Shown here one piece after another: positions 40,744 through 49,924 of a DNA stretch of 64,000 nt; within the stretch, counting starts at the first letter, position 1; each line of letters opens with the position of its first letter. The position numbers were made by a program, and so were the translations under genes. The stretch comes from Streptomyces sp. CMB-StM0423 (GTDB lineage Bacteria; Actinomycetota; Actinomycetes; Streptomycetales; Streptomycetaceae), in NCBI RefSeq assembly GCF_002847285.1, contig NZ_CP025407.1, positions 1,364,001-1,428,000 of the forward strand, written 5' to 3'. The notes under the pieces were generated by a model, which saw only the letters and a list, made by a program, of their open reading frames with translations, did not search any database and was not told the DNA's origin.

Positions 40744-41421
40744 TCACCCGGTGGGCGCCCCCGCGCCGGTCTCGCTCGGCCGCACCACGACGAAGCCCTC
40801 GCCGTCCAGCCGGAGCTGCATGACCTCGCCGGAGCCGCCGCGGATCATCGACCCGAAGCTCTGCGAGCGGTGCAGCCCCGTCTGGAGCTGGGTGCTCCAG
40901 CCGACGACGGCGTCGGTGTCGACGAAGACCGGGTAGCCCGGCGAGACGGGGATGACGATCGGGGTGCCGTCGCAGACCACGCCCAGCCGGCCCTGGCCGG
41001 TGAACACGCTGTTGAACAGCCCGCCGCCCGCCATGCCCGCGCCCTTGACCACCTTGATGTCGTACGACAGCGTCGAGTCGAAGCACAGCACGTTGCGCCC
41101 GTTGAGCGTGAGGCTGTCGTTCGGCTGGTCGAAGTCCAGGATGAAGCAGTTGGCCGCGCTCAGCGCGAACCAGCACTCGCCCTGCCCCTTCACCGACATG
41201 AGCGCCAGGCCCTCGCCGGTGACCGCGCGCTTGAGGAACTGCCCCGCCCCCTGGCCCTTCTTCTCGAACTGCAGATTGCCCCTGTAGGCGATCATCGCGC
41301 CCTGCCGGGCCAGGCACTCGCCGTTGACGGCGTACTTGATCGACTTGGCGTTCTGCAGAGTCATGCCGACCTGCGTCGCAGGCTCGGCCATGTTTTCCTT
41401 AGCGAACAAATCACTGCGCAT
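40744..41421 (-). CDS. AIM24-family protein
   Basis: The 225-residue protein matches AIM24 proteins: MTLQNAKSIKYAVNGECLARQGAMIAYRGNLQF, LKRAVTGEGLALMSVKGQGECWFA, LNGRNVLCFDSTLSYDI, GAGMAGGGLFNSVFTGQGRLGVVCDGTPIVIPV, YVDTDAVVGW-type FVDTDAVVGWST and LHRSQSFGSMIRGGSGE. It is a cupin-like beta-sandwich of unknown function; mitochondrial relatives affect inner-membrane organisation. ATG 41421 gives MRSDLFAKENM, as in the Streptomyces homologues I recall. It is divergent from the Pth2 gene. Confidence 0.86.
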   Translation of the reverse strand: MRSDLFAKENMAEPATQVGMTLQNAKSIKYAVNGECLARQGAMIAYRGNLQFEKKGQGAGQFLKRAVTGEGLALMSVKGQGECWFALSAANCFILDFDQPNDSLTLNGRNVLCFDSTLSYDIKVVKGAGMAGGGLFNSVFTGQGRLGVVCDGTPIVIPVSPGYPVFVDTDAVVGWSTQLQTGLHRSQSFGSMIRGGSGEVMQLRLDGEGFVVVRPSETGAGAPTG

Positions 41422-41487
41422 ACGGGCATGATCCGCCGGAATCCCTCCCTCCGCCAAGCAGGCTGCGCCCCTGGCACACTTGATCGT

Positions 41488-42258
41488 GTGACCAGCGCCG
41501 AGACCAGCCCCTTCCCGCACGAGGCGGTGAGCCGCGACGACCTGCCGCAGTTCGTCCTCCCCCTCGTCGTACGCATCGAGCGCACCGGCCCGCCCACGCG
41601 CACCGACGCCCTGGAGACGGCGGCGCGGGCGGTGCTGGTCCTGCTGGCGGACGAGCGCTCCGCGGGCGAGGGCCGGTGGGCCCGGGCGGTACAGGACTGG
41701 CAGGACGCCCGGATCCGCAAGGTGGTGCGGCGCGCGCGGGGCGCGGAGTGGCGCCGGGCGGAGGCGCTGCCGGGGATCACGGTGACCTCGGCGGCCGGCG
41801 GGGCCGCGGAGCACGGCGCGGGCACCGCGGGGAGCCCGGCCGGGACGGCCGGCGCCGCCGAGGTGCGGGTCTTCCCGCCCGTACCGCTCGACGGCTGGCC
41901 CAAGGACCTCGCCCGGCTCCAGGTCTCCGGCACCGACCTCGACGACCCCGGGCCCCCTCCCCCGCCCCCGCCGGGGGTCCCGGTGCTGTGGCTGGCGCCG
42001 AGGCTCGGCATGACTGCGGGCAAGGCGATGGCGCAGGCGGGCCACGGCGCCCAACTCGCCTGGTGGGAGCTGTCCGGCGCGGAGCGCGCGGCCTGGCGCG
42101 CCGCCGGCTTCCCCCTCGCCGTCCGCACGCCCGCACCGGAGCGCTGGGCGGAGCTGGTCGCGAGCGGGCTGCCGGTGGTCAGGGACGCCGGGTACACGGA
42201 GATCGCCGCGGGCAGTTGCACGGTCGTCGCCGACCACCCCGCGCTGCGTACCGGCTGA
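41488..42258 (+). CDS. Peptidyl-tRNA hydrolase, Pth2 family
   Basis: The C-terminal 100 residues carry the Pth2 signature: VLWLAPRLGMTAGKAMAQAGHGAQLAWW (catalytic Lys and the QxxH-like QAGHGA), WELSGAERAAWRAAGFPLAVRT and VVRDAGYTEIAAGSCTVVADHP. Pth2 releases tRNA from peptidyl-tRNA. An N-terminal extension (PFPHEAVSRDDLPQFVLPLVVRIER...) of about 150 residues contains a low-complexity, proline-rich linker and is usual in actinobacterial forms. The GTG at 41488 is the first plausible start; no strong Shine-Dalgarno is seen. Total length 256 residues. Confidence 0.86.
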   Translation: MTSAETSPFPHEAVSRDDLPQFVLPLVVRIERTGPPTRTDALETAARAVLVLLADERSAGEGRWARAVQDWQDARIRKVVRRARGAEWRRAEALPGITVTSAAGGAAEHGAGTAGSPAGTAGAAEVRVFPPVPLDGWPKDLARLQVSGTDLDDPGPPPPPPPGVPVLWLAPRLGMTAGKAMAQAGHGAQLAWWELSGAERAAWRAAGFPLAVRTPAPERWAELVASGLPVVRDAGYTEIAAGSCTVVADHPALRTG

Positions 42259-42340
42259 CCCGCGGCCGTACGGGCACGCGCGCGCGGGACGCACATCGCG
42301 GTGCACGCGCGCGTAGGGGCACGGGTGCGGCCGACTGCGC

Positions 42341-42991
42341 CTACTCCGTCGCCACCCGCACGCCCAGCGCCACCAGCGTGCCGCCGAGCAGCGTCTCCTG
42401 GATCCGGCGGGCCCGGCGGGAGCGCAGCAGATGGCGCACGCGCCCGACCGCGAGCGCTGTCAGCCCGAGCCCCGACATGCTGAACAGCACCGCCACCGCG
42501 GCCAGCGCGAGCGCGACCGGCACGGCCGTCCCCGGCCGGTCGTCCGGCATGAACTGCGGCAGGCTGGCCATGAAGAACAGCGTGGCCTTGGGGTTGGTCA
42601 GGTTGGTGAGGAGCCCCTGCACGAACGGCGTGCCCCGGCCGCGCCCCGCCGGACCGCCCGCCTCCTCCTGCCCGGCCGCCGGCGCGGGCGCCGGGTCCTC
42701 GCGCCGCGCCCGCCACGCGGCCCAGAGGCTGCGCGCGCCGAGGTAGCACAGCAGCGCCGCGCCGCAGAACTTGACGATCTCGAACGCCACCGCGCTGCGG
42801 AGCAGCAGCCCGGCGAGGCCGAAGGCGACCGCGACGGCGTGCACGAAGAGCCCCGCCGCGCAGCCGAGCGCGGTCTGCAGCCCGGCGCCGCGGCCGCCGT
42901 TGACGGCGCTGCGGATGACCACCGCGGTGTCGAGGCCGGGGGTCAGGGTGATGAGCAGGCACAGTCCAAGGTACGAAGCGAAGTCCGCCAT
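42341..42991 (-). CDS. LysE/RhtB-type amino-acid exporter
   Basis: The 216-residue protein has about six hydrophobic segments and the LysE-family N-terminus ASYLGLCLLITLTPGLDTAVVIRSAVNGGRGAGLQTALGCAAG, with the TPGLD motif and the G-x-x-x-G glycine region, then FVQGLLTNLTNPKATLFFMASLPQFM. The cytoplasmic linker (residues 95-125, REDPAPAPAAGQEEAGGPAGRGRG) is longer than usual. Export of an amino acid or homoserine lactone-like compound is the family role; no substrate can be named. Convergent with pth2. Confidence 0.88.
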   Translation of the reverse strand: MADFASYLGLCLLITLTPGLDTAVVIRSAVNGGRGAGLQTALGCAAGLFVHAVAVAFGLAGLLLRSAVAFEIVKFCGAALLCYLGARSLWAAWRARREDPAPAPAAGQEEAGGPAGRGRGTPFVQGLLTNLTNPKATLFFMASLPQFMPDDRPGTAVPVALALAAVAVLFSMSGLGLTALAVGRVRHLLRSRRARRIQETLLGGTLVALGVRVATE

Positions 42992-43122
42992 GGCACCGCA
43001 TCCTCCGCCACACGCGGCACGGCTGTCAGCCCGACACCGCGATTCCCGCCGAGCGGGGCCGGGCACGCGCACGCCGAACGGCGTGCGCGGCCCGTACGTC
43101 CGGGAAACCCGGCCGCCGTCCG

Positions 43123-44529
43123 TCAGCCGCCGTCGGTCTCCCGCGCGTCCTCCGCGACGGCCACCGCCGCCTTGCGCGCCGCGACCAGCACCGGGTCCCA
43201 CACCGGCGAGAACGGCGGCGCGTACCCCAGGTCCAGCGCCGTCATCTGCTCCACCGTCATGCCCGCCGTCAGCGCCACCGCCGCGATGTCCACGCGCTTG
43301 CCCGCACCCTCGCGGCCGACGATCTGCACGCCGAGCAGCCGCCCCGTGCGCCGCTCCGCGAGCATCTTCACGTGCATCGGCGCGGCCCGCGGGTAGTAAC
43401 CGGCGCGGCTGGTCGACCGGATGGTCACCGTCACGTACTGCAGGCCCACCTCGCGCGCCTGCGTCTCCAGCAGACCCGTACGCGCGATCTCCAGATCGCA
43501 CACCTTGCTGACGGCCGTGCCGACGACGCCGGGGAACGTGCCGAAGCCGCCGCCGACGTTGCGGCCGATGACCTGCCCGTGCTTGTTGGCGTGCGTGCCG
43601 AGCGGGATGTACCGCTCGCGGCCCGACACCAGGTCGAGCACCTCGACGCAGTCGCCGCCCGCCCACACGTTCTCCTGCCCCCGCACCCGCATCGCCAGGT
43701 CCGTCAGCAGCCCGCCGGACTCGCCCAGCGGCAGCCCCGCGTCCCGCGCGAGCCCGGTCTCCGGGCGCACCCCCAGGCCCAGCACGACGACGTCCGCCGG
43801 ATACTCGCCGTGCGCCGTGGCCACGCCGCGCACCTCGCCGTCCGTGCCGGTGAGGATCTCGGTGACCTCGGCGCCGGTGACGATCCCGATGCCGTTGCCG
43901 TTCATCGCCTCGTGCACCAGGGTGCCCATGTCGGGATCGAGGGTGTTCATGGGCTGTTCGGCGCGCTCCAGCACGGTGACGTGGAGCCCGCGGTGGCAGA
44001 ACGCCTCCGCCATCTCCACCCCGATGTACCCGGCGCCCACCACGACCGCGTGCCGCACCTGCTGCTTCTGCAGCCGGTCCAGCAGTTCCTGGCCGTCGTC
44101 CAGGCTCTGCACCCCGTGCACCCCGGGAGCGTCGATGCCCGGCAGCGGCGGGCGCAGCGGCCGGGCGCCGGTGGCGACGACGAGGTGGTCGAAGCCGTGC
44201 CAGCGCTCCTGCGCGCCGCCCTCCTCGTCGAGGGCGCGGGTGCGGACGCACTGCCGGTCGAGGTCGATCTCGGTGACCTCGGTACGCATCCGCAGGTCGA
44301 TGCCGCGCGCCCGGTGCTCCTCCGGGGTACGGGCGATGAGCTGGTCCCGCTCGGGGACCTCGCCGCCGACCCAGTACGGAATCCCGCAGGCCGAGTACGA
44401 CGTGAACCGGCCGCGCTCGAACGCGGTGATCTCCAGCTCGTCCGGCGTCCGCATCCGGCGCGCCTGCGATGCGGCGGACATGCCCGCCGCATCGCCGCCG
44501 ATGACCACCATCCGCTGCTTGGCCCCCAT
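43123..44529 (-). CDS. FAD-dependent pyridine-nucleotide disulfide oxidoreductase (CoA-disulfide-reductase-like)
   Basis: The 468-residue flavoprotein has FAD motif VVIGGDAAGMSAASQARR, a single redox Cys in TSYSACGIPYWVGG, NAD-binding VVVGAGYIGVEMAEAF, ATGARPLRPPLPGI, FAD motif NVWAGGDCVEV and the dimerisation domain LGTHANKHGQVIGRNV...MHVKMLAERRTGRLLGVQIVG. The single-Cys arrangement matches CoA-disulfide reductase and NADH oxidase/peroxidase types rather than two-Cys thioredoxin-like enzymes. There is no rhodanese domain. Likely substrates are CoA-disulfide or polysulfide; actinobacteria mostly use mycothiol, so the true substrate is open. Confidence 0.87.
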   Translation of the reverse strand: MGAKQRMVVIGGDAAGMSAASQARRMRTPDELEITAFERGRFTSYSACGIPYWVGGEVPERDQLIARTPEEHRARGIDLRMRTEVTEIDLDRQCVRTRALDEEGGAQERWHGFDHLVVATGARPLRPPLPGIDAPGVHGVQSLDDGQELLDRLQKQQVRHAVVVGAGYIGVEMAEAFCHRGLHVTVLERAEQPMNTLDPDMGTLVHEAMNGNGIGIVTGAEVTEILTGTDGEVRGVATAHGEYPADVVVLGLGVRPETGLARDAGLPLGESGGLLTDLAMRVRGQENVWAGGDCVEVLDLVSGRERYIPLGTHANKHGQVIGRNVGGGFGTFPGVVGTAVSKVCDLEIARTGLLETQAREVGLQYVTVTIRSTSRAGYYPRAAPMHVKMLAERRTGRLLGVQIVGREGAGKRVDIAAVALTAGMTVEQMTALDLGYAPPFSPVWDPVLVAARKAAVAVAEDARETDGG

Positions 44530-44570
44530 GACGCTCCCTTTCGCCGCCGTGAAGGACACGCTACGACGGG

Positions 44571-45551
44571 TTACTCGGGCTCGCCGCCCTGGGGTGTCGG
44601 CTGCCCGGGGAACGGGCTGGGCGGCGGGGTGACGTGCCGCCGCGGCAGCCGGCCGCGCAGCCACCGCCAGGCCAGGGCGAGCAGGACGAGGAGCGCGGCG
44701 AAGGGCAGCGACGCGGAGACGGCTATCAGCACCCCGCGCAGCCCGGTGACGAAGGCGTCCCAGCCGCCGGCCAGGGCTTCGGTGACGCTGGTGCCGTCGT
44801 CCTCGTCCGCCGGGGGTGCGGCGGCCGGCCGGCGCAGCTCCAGGGTGATCGTGCCGAGCTCGGTGCGCTCCTTCAGCGAGGACTGCTGGGCGAGGAGCGC
44901 TTCCAGGTCGGCCTGGCGGGTGCCGAGTTCCCCCTCCAGGGTGACGACGTCAGCGAGTTTCGTGGCATCGTCCATCAGGTCCCTGATGCGCGCGACGCTC
45001 GCGCGCTGGGACCGCACCCGGCTGTCGACGTCCACGACCTCGTCGGTGACGTCCTTCACCTCCACGTCCCGGTTGACGACGCGGCCCAGCTCGGCGAGGT
45101 CGCCGAGGACGGCGTCGTACTCCGCGGCAGGCACCCGCAGGGTGAGCCGGGCGCGGGCGGGGGCGCCGGGCTCCTGGCTGGTCGACTCGTCGCCGACGTA
45201 GCCGCCGGCGCCCTCGGCGAGCGTGCGGGCGGAGTCGGCGGCTCCGGCCAGGTCCTTGGTGCGTACGGTGATCGCGGCGGTGCGGACGAGGGCCTGCGGC
45301 GCGAGGGTGACGCCCTCGGCGGCGGTGGCGCCGCCGCGGGGGGCGCGCGAGTCGGCGGAGTCACCGGCGCCGCCGGCGTCGGCGCCGCCGCCCTCGCGCG
45401 GTGCCGCCCCCTGCGCCTTGGCGTCGGCCCGGGCGGAGCCGGCTTCGGCGGAGTCCGCGTCCCCCCCGCTGTCGGTGCAGCCGCCGACGGCGAGCACGGC
45501 GGCGAGCAGCGCGGCGGCGAGCGCGGGTCTGGTCCTGATACGTGCGGGCAT
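44571..45551 (-). CDS. DUF4349 lipoprotein
   Basis: The 326-residue protein starts with a lipoprotein signal (LAAALLAAVLAVGGC), a disordered acidic/Ala/Gly linker, and a DUF4349 domain: LVRTAAITVRTKDLAGAADSARTLAEGAGGYVGDE, LTLRVPAAEYDAVLGDLAELGRVVNRDVEVKDVTDEVVDVDSR, a coiled-coil SQRASVARIRDLMDDA...LEALLAQQSSLKERTELGTITLEL, then one C-terminal transmembrane helix (LPFAALLVLLALAWRWL). It would be anchored outside the membrane at both ends. Function unknown; the coiled coil suggests oligomerisation. Confidence 0.85.
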   Translation of the reverse strand: MPARIRTRPALAAALLAAVLAVGGCTDSGGDADSAEAGSARADAKAQGAAPREGGGADAGGAGDSADSRAPRGGATAAEGVTLAPQALVRTAAITVRTKDLAGAADSARTLAEGAGGYVGDESTSQEPGAPARARLTLRVPAAEYDAVLGDLAELGRVVNRDVEVKDVTDEVVDVDSRVRSQRASVARIRDLMDDATKLADVVTLEGELGTRQADLEALLAQQSSLKERTELGTITLELRRPAAAPPADEDDGTSVTEALAGGWDAFVTGLRGVLIAVSASLPFAALLVLLALAWRWLRGRLPRRHVTPPPSPFPGQPTPQGGEPE

Positions 45552-45808
45552 CGTCGAACCCCCCAGGTGTCGGGTCTGTGCAGCTTCGACGGGACGGCGG
45601 GGGCGGAGGTTCGGGGTAGCGGGTCCCGGAAGGGTCACGATCGGACTACGCGCAGGGCGCGGTGCGGGCGGGCACGAGGCGGGCGGGGACACGGTGGGCG
45701 CCCGGAGGGCTCGTTCGCGGTAGCCCCCGGGGTCATATACGCGGCGTCGGCGCGGGATATCCACAGGCTCGTACGGGCGTGTCCGCGGGGTCTGCGACAG
45801 TGGCGTGC

Positions 45809-47353
45809 ATGAGCAGCGCACAGCCCGCGGAGCCCGGGCCGCCCAGGGTCGTCGTCATCGGCGGCGGCATCGCCGGACTCGCCGCCGCGCACCGGCTGCT
45901 GGCCGGCGGCGCGCGGGTCACGGTGCTGGAGGCCGGGACCCGGCTCGGCGGCAAGCTGCACGCGGGCGAGCTGGCCGGCGTGCCGGCCGACCTCGGCGCG
46001 GAGGCCCTGCTGGCCCGGCGCCCGGAGGCCGTCGGCCTCGCCCGCGCGGTAGGGCTCGCCGACGCGCTGCAGCCGGTGGCCGCGGGCGGCGCGGCGGTCT
46101 GGACCCGCGGGAAGCTGCGGCCGCTGCCGGGCGGCCAGGTGATGGGCGTCCCCGGCGACCTGGACCGGCTGGCGGCGGCCGACGTGCTTTCTCCCGAGGG
46201 CCTGGCGCGGGTCGCCCGCGAAGCGGAGCTGCCGCCGGCGGAGCCGGGCGAGGACGTCGCGATCGGCGCGTTCGTCGCCGAACGGCTGGGCGCGGAGGTC
46301 ACGGACCGGCTGGTGGAGCCGCTGCTGGGCGGGGTGTACGCGGGCGACGCGTACCGGCTGTCGATGCGTGCCGCGGTCCCGCAGTTGTTCGCGGCGCTGC
46401 GCGAGGAGCGGACGCTGCTGGGTGCGGCCAGGGCGGTGCAGTCCCGCGGTGCGGCGGCATCCGCGTCGCAGGCGCCGGTGTTCATGGGCATCGAGGGCGG
46501 CGTCGGCCGCCTGCCGGCGGCGGTGGCGGAGGCGGTAAGGGAAGCGGGCGGCGAGATCGTCCTCGGCGCGGAAGCCGCGTCGCTGGAGCGAGGGAAGGGT
46601 TTCCCCGGCCCCGCCCCGTCCCGAAACCCGGGGCGCCGCCCCGGGGACCCCGCCGGGGCGGCGCCCCCGGACCCCCCGGCCGCGGCGGCCTCCGGGGCCG
46701 GCCGTCCGGCGGACCCCGCCCCCGCCCGCTGGCGGGTTCTCGCCGGGGGGCGGGCCTACGACGCCGATGCCGTCGTGCTCGCCGTGCCCGCCGCCGCTGC
46801 CGCGCGGCTGGTGGGAGGGCTCGCGCCGCGGGCAGCCGCGGAGTTCGACGGGGTGCGGTACGCCTCCATGGCGCTGATCACCCTCGCCCTCCCCCGCCGG
46901 GAGGCCGAGGCCCAGTTGCCCGCCGGGACCGGCTTCCTCGTACCGCCGGTCGACGGGCGGACCATCAAGGCGTCGACGTTCTCCTCCGCCAAGTGGCGCT
47001 GGGCCGGCGACGACGACGTGTTCCTTCTGCGCACCTCCGTCGGCCGCATCGGCGACGACAAGACCCTCGAACGGGACGACGCCGACCTCGTCACCGCCTC
47101 CCTCGACGACCTCCGCGCCGCCACCGGGCTCGCCGCCCGCCCGGTCGCGAGCCGCGTCAGCCGGTGGCGCGGCGCCCTGCCGCAGTACGAGGTCGGGCAC
47201 GACGCCCGCGTGGCGCGTATCCGCGGCGCGCTGCCCGCCGGGCTCGCGGTGTGCGGCGCGCTCTACGACGGCGTGGGCATCCCCGCCTGCATCGCGAGCG
47301 CACACCGGGCCGCCGACGAGCTGCTGGGGCGCCCTGGGACAATGACCGCATGA
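45809..47353 (+). CDS. hemG: Protoporphyrinogen/coproporphyrinogen oxidase (HemG/HemY-type flavoprotein)
   Basis: The 514-residue enzyme has the FAD motif [68 protein letters not shown] and the C-terminal [25 protein letters not shown]. With HemQ next to it, it most likely oxidises coproporphyrinogen III in the coproporphyrin-dependent haem pathway (named CgoX in that scheme). A Pro/Gly/Ala-rich insertion encoded by about 46597-46728 interrupts the family fold in frame and contains a perfect 15-bp palindrome. It is translationally coupled to hemQ by a 4-bp overlap. Confidence 0.92.
   Translation: MSSAQPAEPGPPRVVVIGGGIAGLAAAHRLLAGGARVTVLEAGTRLGGKLHAGELAGVPADLGAEALLARRPEAVGLARAVGLADALQPVAAGGAAVWTRGKLRPLPGGQVMGVPGDLDRLAAADVLSPEGLARVAREAELPPAEPGEDVAIGAFVAERLGAEVTDRLVEPLLGGVYAGDAYRLSMRAAVPQLFAALREERTLLGAARAVQSRGAAASASQAPVFMGIEGGVGRLPAAVAEAVREAGGEIVLGAEAASLERGKGFPGPAPSRNPGRRPGDPAGAAPPDPPAAAASGAGRPADPAPARWRVLAGGRAYDADAVVLAVPAAAAARLVGGLAPRAAAEFDGVRYASMALITLALPRREAEAQLPAGTGFLVPPVDGRTIKASTFSSAKWRWAGDDDVFLLRTSVGRIGDDKTLERDDADLVTASLDDLRAATGLAARPVASRVSRWRGALPQYEVGHDARVARIRGALPAGLAVCGALYDGVGIPACIASAHRAADELLGRPGTMTA
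46630..46667. repeat. Inverted repeat inside an in-frame hemG insertion
   Basis: Perfect 15-bp arms GGGGCGCCGCCCCGG (46630-46644) and CCGGGGCGGCGCCCC (46653-46667) with an 8-nt loop. The segment resembles the GC-rich palindromes of actinomycete intergenic regions rather than coding sequence. Confidence 0.8.
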
Positions 47354-48096
47354 GTGACGCAACCCCCCCGCCGGCCGACTCGCCCGCGGCTCCGTCCCGC
47401 TCCGCGAACGCCGGCAAGAAGGCCAAGGACCTCAACGAGGTCATCCGCTACACCCTCTGGTCCGTCTTCCGGCTCCGCGACGCCCTCCCCGAGGACCGCG
47501 CGGGCTACGCGGACGAGGTGACCGAGCTGTTCGAGCAGCTCGCCGCGAAGGACGTCGTCGTGCGCGGCACGTACGACGTGTCCGGGCTGCGCGCCGACGC
47601 GGACGTCATGATCTGGTGGCACGCGGAGAGCTCGGACGCGCTGCAGGAGGCGTACAACCTCTTCCGCCGCACCCGCCTCGGCCGCTCCCTCGCGCCGGTC
47701 TGGTCGAACATGGCGCTGCACCGCCCCGCCGAGTTCAACAAGTCGCACATCCCGGCGTTCCTCGCGGACGAGACCCCGCGCGCGTACGTGAGCGTGTATC
47801 CGTTCGTCCGCTCCTACGACTGGTACCTGCTGCCGGACGAGGACCGCCGCCGCATGCTCGCCGACCACGGCAAGATGGCCCGCGGCTTCCCGGACGTACG
47901 CGCCAACACGGTGCCCTCCTTCTCCCTCGGCGACTACGAGTGGATCCTCGCCTTCGAGGCCGACGAACTGCACCGCATCGTGGACCTGATGCGCCACCTG
48001 CGCGGGTCCGAGGCGCGGCTGCACGTCCGCGAGGAGGTGCCGTTCTACACCGGCCGCCGCAAGGCGGTCGCGGAGCTGGTCGCCTCCCTCGCCTGA
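47350..48096 (+). CDS. hemQ: Coproheme decarboxylase HemQ
   Basis: The 248-residue protein is of the chlorite-dismutase superfamily, ChdC/HemQ branch: [115 protein letters not shown] and [10 protein letters not shown]. It decarboxylates coproheme to haem b. The [10 protein letters not shown] region carries the catalytic Tyr of actinobacterial HemQ. Despite the family name it should not act on chlorite. It overlaps hemG by 4 bp and ends near the convergent aminopeptidase. Confidence 0.94.
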   Translation: MSDATPPPADSPAAPSRSANAGKKAKDLNEVIRYTLWSVFRLRDALPEDRAGYADEVTELFEQLAAKDVVVRGTYDVSGLRADADVMIWWHAESSDALQEAYNLFRRTRLGRSLAPVWSNMALHRPAEFNKSHIPAFLADETPRAYVSVYPFVRSYDWYLLPDEDRRRMLADHGKMARGFPDVRANTVPSFSLGDYEWILAFEADELHRIVDLMRHLRGSEARLHVREEVPFYTGRRKAVAELVASLA

Positions 48097-48133
48097 CGCC
48101 CGGCCCCGGCGATCCGAGCCCGGCGCGCCGGTC

Positions 48134-49759
48134 TCAGCCGACCGCCGGGCCGCCCGCCCCCGGCGCCGCCGACCTCTTCCCGCCCCGCTCCGCCTTCGGC
48201 TCCGGGTGCGGTGCGCAGGTGACGTCGCCGGGCGTGCGGCCCGTCAGCAGGTACGTGTCGACGTGCTTGTTGACGCAGTCGTTCTCGCCCCCGGCGAGCC
48301 CGTGCGACCCGGCGTCCTTCTCCGTCACCAGGTTCGCCGAGCCGCCCAGCCGCCGCGCGAGTTCCCGCGCGCCGTCGTACGGCGTGGCCGCGTCGCGCTC
48401 GGCGGCGAGGAGGAGCACCGGGGGCAGCTCGCCGGCGTCGGTGCGGACGTCGAGGGGCTGCTGCCGCGGGCCGGTCCAGAACGCGCACGGCAGGTTCATC
48501 CAGGCGTTCTCCCACGTCTCGAACGGCGCCACGCGCGCGAGCCGGCTGTTGTCGCGGTCCCAGGTCTCCCAGTCCGTGGGCCAGGGCGCGTCGTTGCACT
48601 CGACGGCGGTGTAGACGGCGTTGCCGTTCTCCTCCGCCGCGTTGTCCGACGGATCGTCGGCCGCGAACTCCACCAGCGTCTTCGGCTTGCCGTCCAGGTA
48701 GTCCGCGAGCGCGGTGGCGGCCGGCGCCCAGTACCCGTCCGCGTACGCCGCCCGCAGGAAGCCCGCCTGCAACTGGGCCGTGCCGATCCGCCCGCCGGCC
48801 GGCTCCTTCTCGATCATCTCGCGGGCCCGCTCGTACGCCGCCGCCACCTCCCACCGGGTGCCGCCGAGGTGGTAGACGTCGTCGTGCTCGGCCACCCACC
48901 GCTGCCAGTCGGCCCAGCGCTCCTCGAACGCGGCGGACTGGCGCAGGTTGTTGCCGTACCAGATCTGCCGCGGGTCGGGGTCGACCGGGCTGTCGAAGAC
49001 CATGCGGCGCACGTGGTCCGGGTAGAGCGCGGCGTACAGGCTGCCGAAGTAGGTGCCGTAGGAGGCGCCGAGGTAGGTGAGCCTGCGCTCGCCGAGCGCG
49101 GCGCGCAGCACGTCGAGGTCGCGGGCGTTGTTGAGGGACGTGTAGTGCCGCAGGCCCGCGATCTTCGCGCAGCCGTCGGCGTACGCGCGTGCCTTCTCGA
49201 CCCGGGCGCGCTTCTCACGCTCCGAGGGGCGCTCCGAGGTGTTCGACGGCGCCTTCATGAACTCATCGGGGTTCTGGCAGGACAGCGCGCCGGAGCGCTC
49301 GACGCCGCGCGGGGCGTAGCCGACGAAGTCGTACGCCTCCGCCAGCCGCCGCCACTCCGGCGACCGGCTCAGCAACGGGAAGTACGTGCCGGAGCCGCCG
49401 GGGCCGCCGGGGTTGAAGACGAGCTTGCCCTGCCGCTCGGCGCGCGGGCCGGTGGCGCCGATGTGGCTGACGGTGAGCTTGAGCTTCCGGCCGCCGGGGT
49501 CCGCGTAGTCCAGCGGGACGGCGACGGTGCCGCACTCGATCGGCGCCGGCAGCCCCTCCGCCGCCGGGCAGGGGCCGAAGTCGACGCCGGCCTTGGCGGC
49601 ACGCGCGGCGGCGACGGCGACCCCGCGGGCCTCGGGGCCTTCGGCCGCCCGGGACACGGGGGCGGCGGTCCCCGAGCGGGCGGCGTCGGCGGCGGGGGCC
49701 GCGGCGAGGCCGGTGAGAGCGAGCGAACCGAGGATTCCGTACAGCACTGCTGCTCTCAC
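48134..49759 (-). CDS. Secreted tripeptidyl aminopeptidase, alpha/beta hydrolase fold
   Basis: The 541-residue protein has a signal peptide (LYGILGSLALTGLAAAPAADA), then FGPCPAAEGLPAPIECGTVAVPLDYADPGGRKLKLTVSHI, NPGGPGGSGTYF (oxyanion HGGPG-like), the nucleophile elbow LGASYGTYFGSLYAALYP (GxSxG) and the C-terminal TAP-like domain with PVLLLAAERDAATPYDGARELARRL (Asp) and DAGSHGLAG (His). This is the Streptomyces SlpD/SlpE tripeptidyl aminopeptidase type, releasing tripeptides from extracellular peptides. GTG 49759, with GGAAGG seven bases upstream, is preferred to ATG 49807. Convergent with hemQ. Confidence 0.9.
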   Translation of the reverse strand: MRAAVLYGILGSLALTGLAAAPAADAARSGTAAPVSRAAEGPEARGVAVAAARAAKAGVDFGPCPAAEGLPAPIECGTVAVPLDYADPGGRKLKLTVSHIGATGPRAERQGKLVFNPGGPGGSGTYFPLLSRSPEWRRLAEAYDFVGYAPRGVERSGALSCQNPDEFMKAPSNTSERPSEREKRARVEKARAYADGCAKIAGLRHYTSLNNARDLDVLRAALGERRLTYLGASYGTYFGSLYAALYPDHVRRMVFDSPVDPDPRQIWYGNNLRQSAAFEERWADWQRWVAEHDDVYHLGGTRWEVAAAYERAREMIEKEPAGGRIGTAQLQAGFLRAAYADGYWAPAATALADYLDGKPKTLVEFAADDPSDNAAEENGNAVYTAVECNDAPWPTDWETWDRDNSRLARVAPFETWENAWMNLPCAFWTGPRQQPLDVRTDAGELPPVLLLAAERDAATPYDGARELARRLGGSANLVTEKDAGSHGLAGGENDCVNKHVDTYLLTGRTPGDVTCAPHPEPKAERGGKRSAAPGAGGPAVG

Positions 49760-49924
49760 GAAGGGCCCTTCCGGCGTGACGAGGCGTGGCGAGGCGCGAT
49801 GAGGCATGGCGACGGCCGCTCGCGGCGGCGTGCGCGACGGGGAGAAAGGAGGGTAAAAGTGATAATTCTTGGCGGAGTTGCTGATGTAAAGGACCCCGGC
49901 GGGGGTGTCGCGGCGCGCGTCGGC

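Noticed and set aside
47350..48096. Chlorite dismutase
   Set aside because: Sequence features and overlap with hemG identify the coproheme decarboxylase branch.
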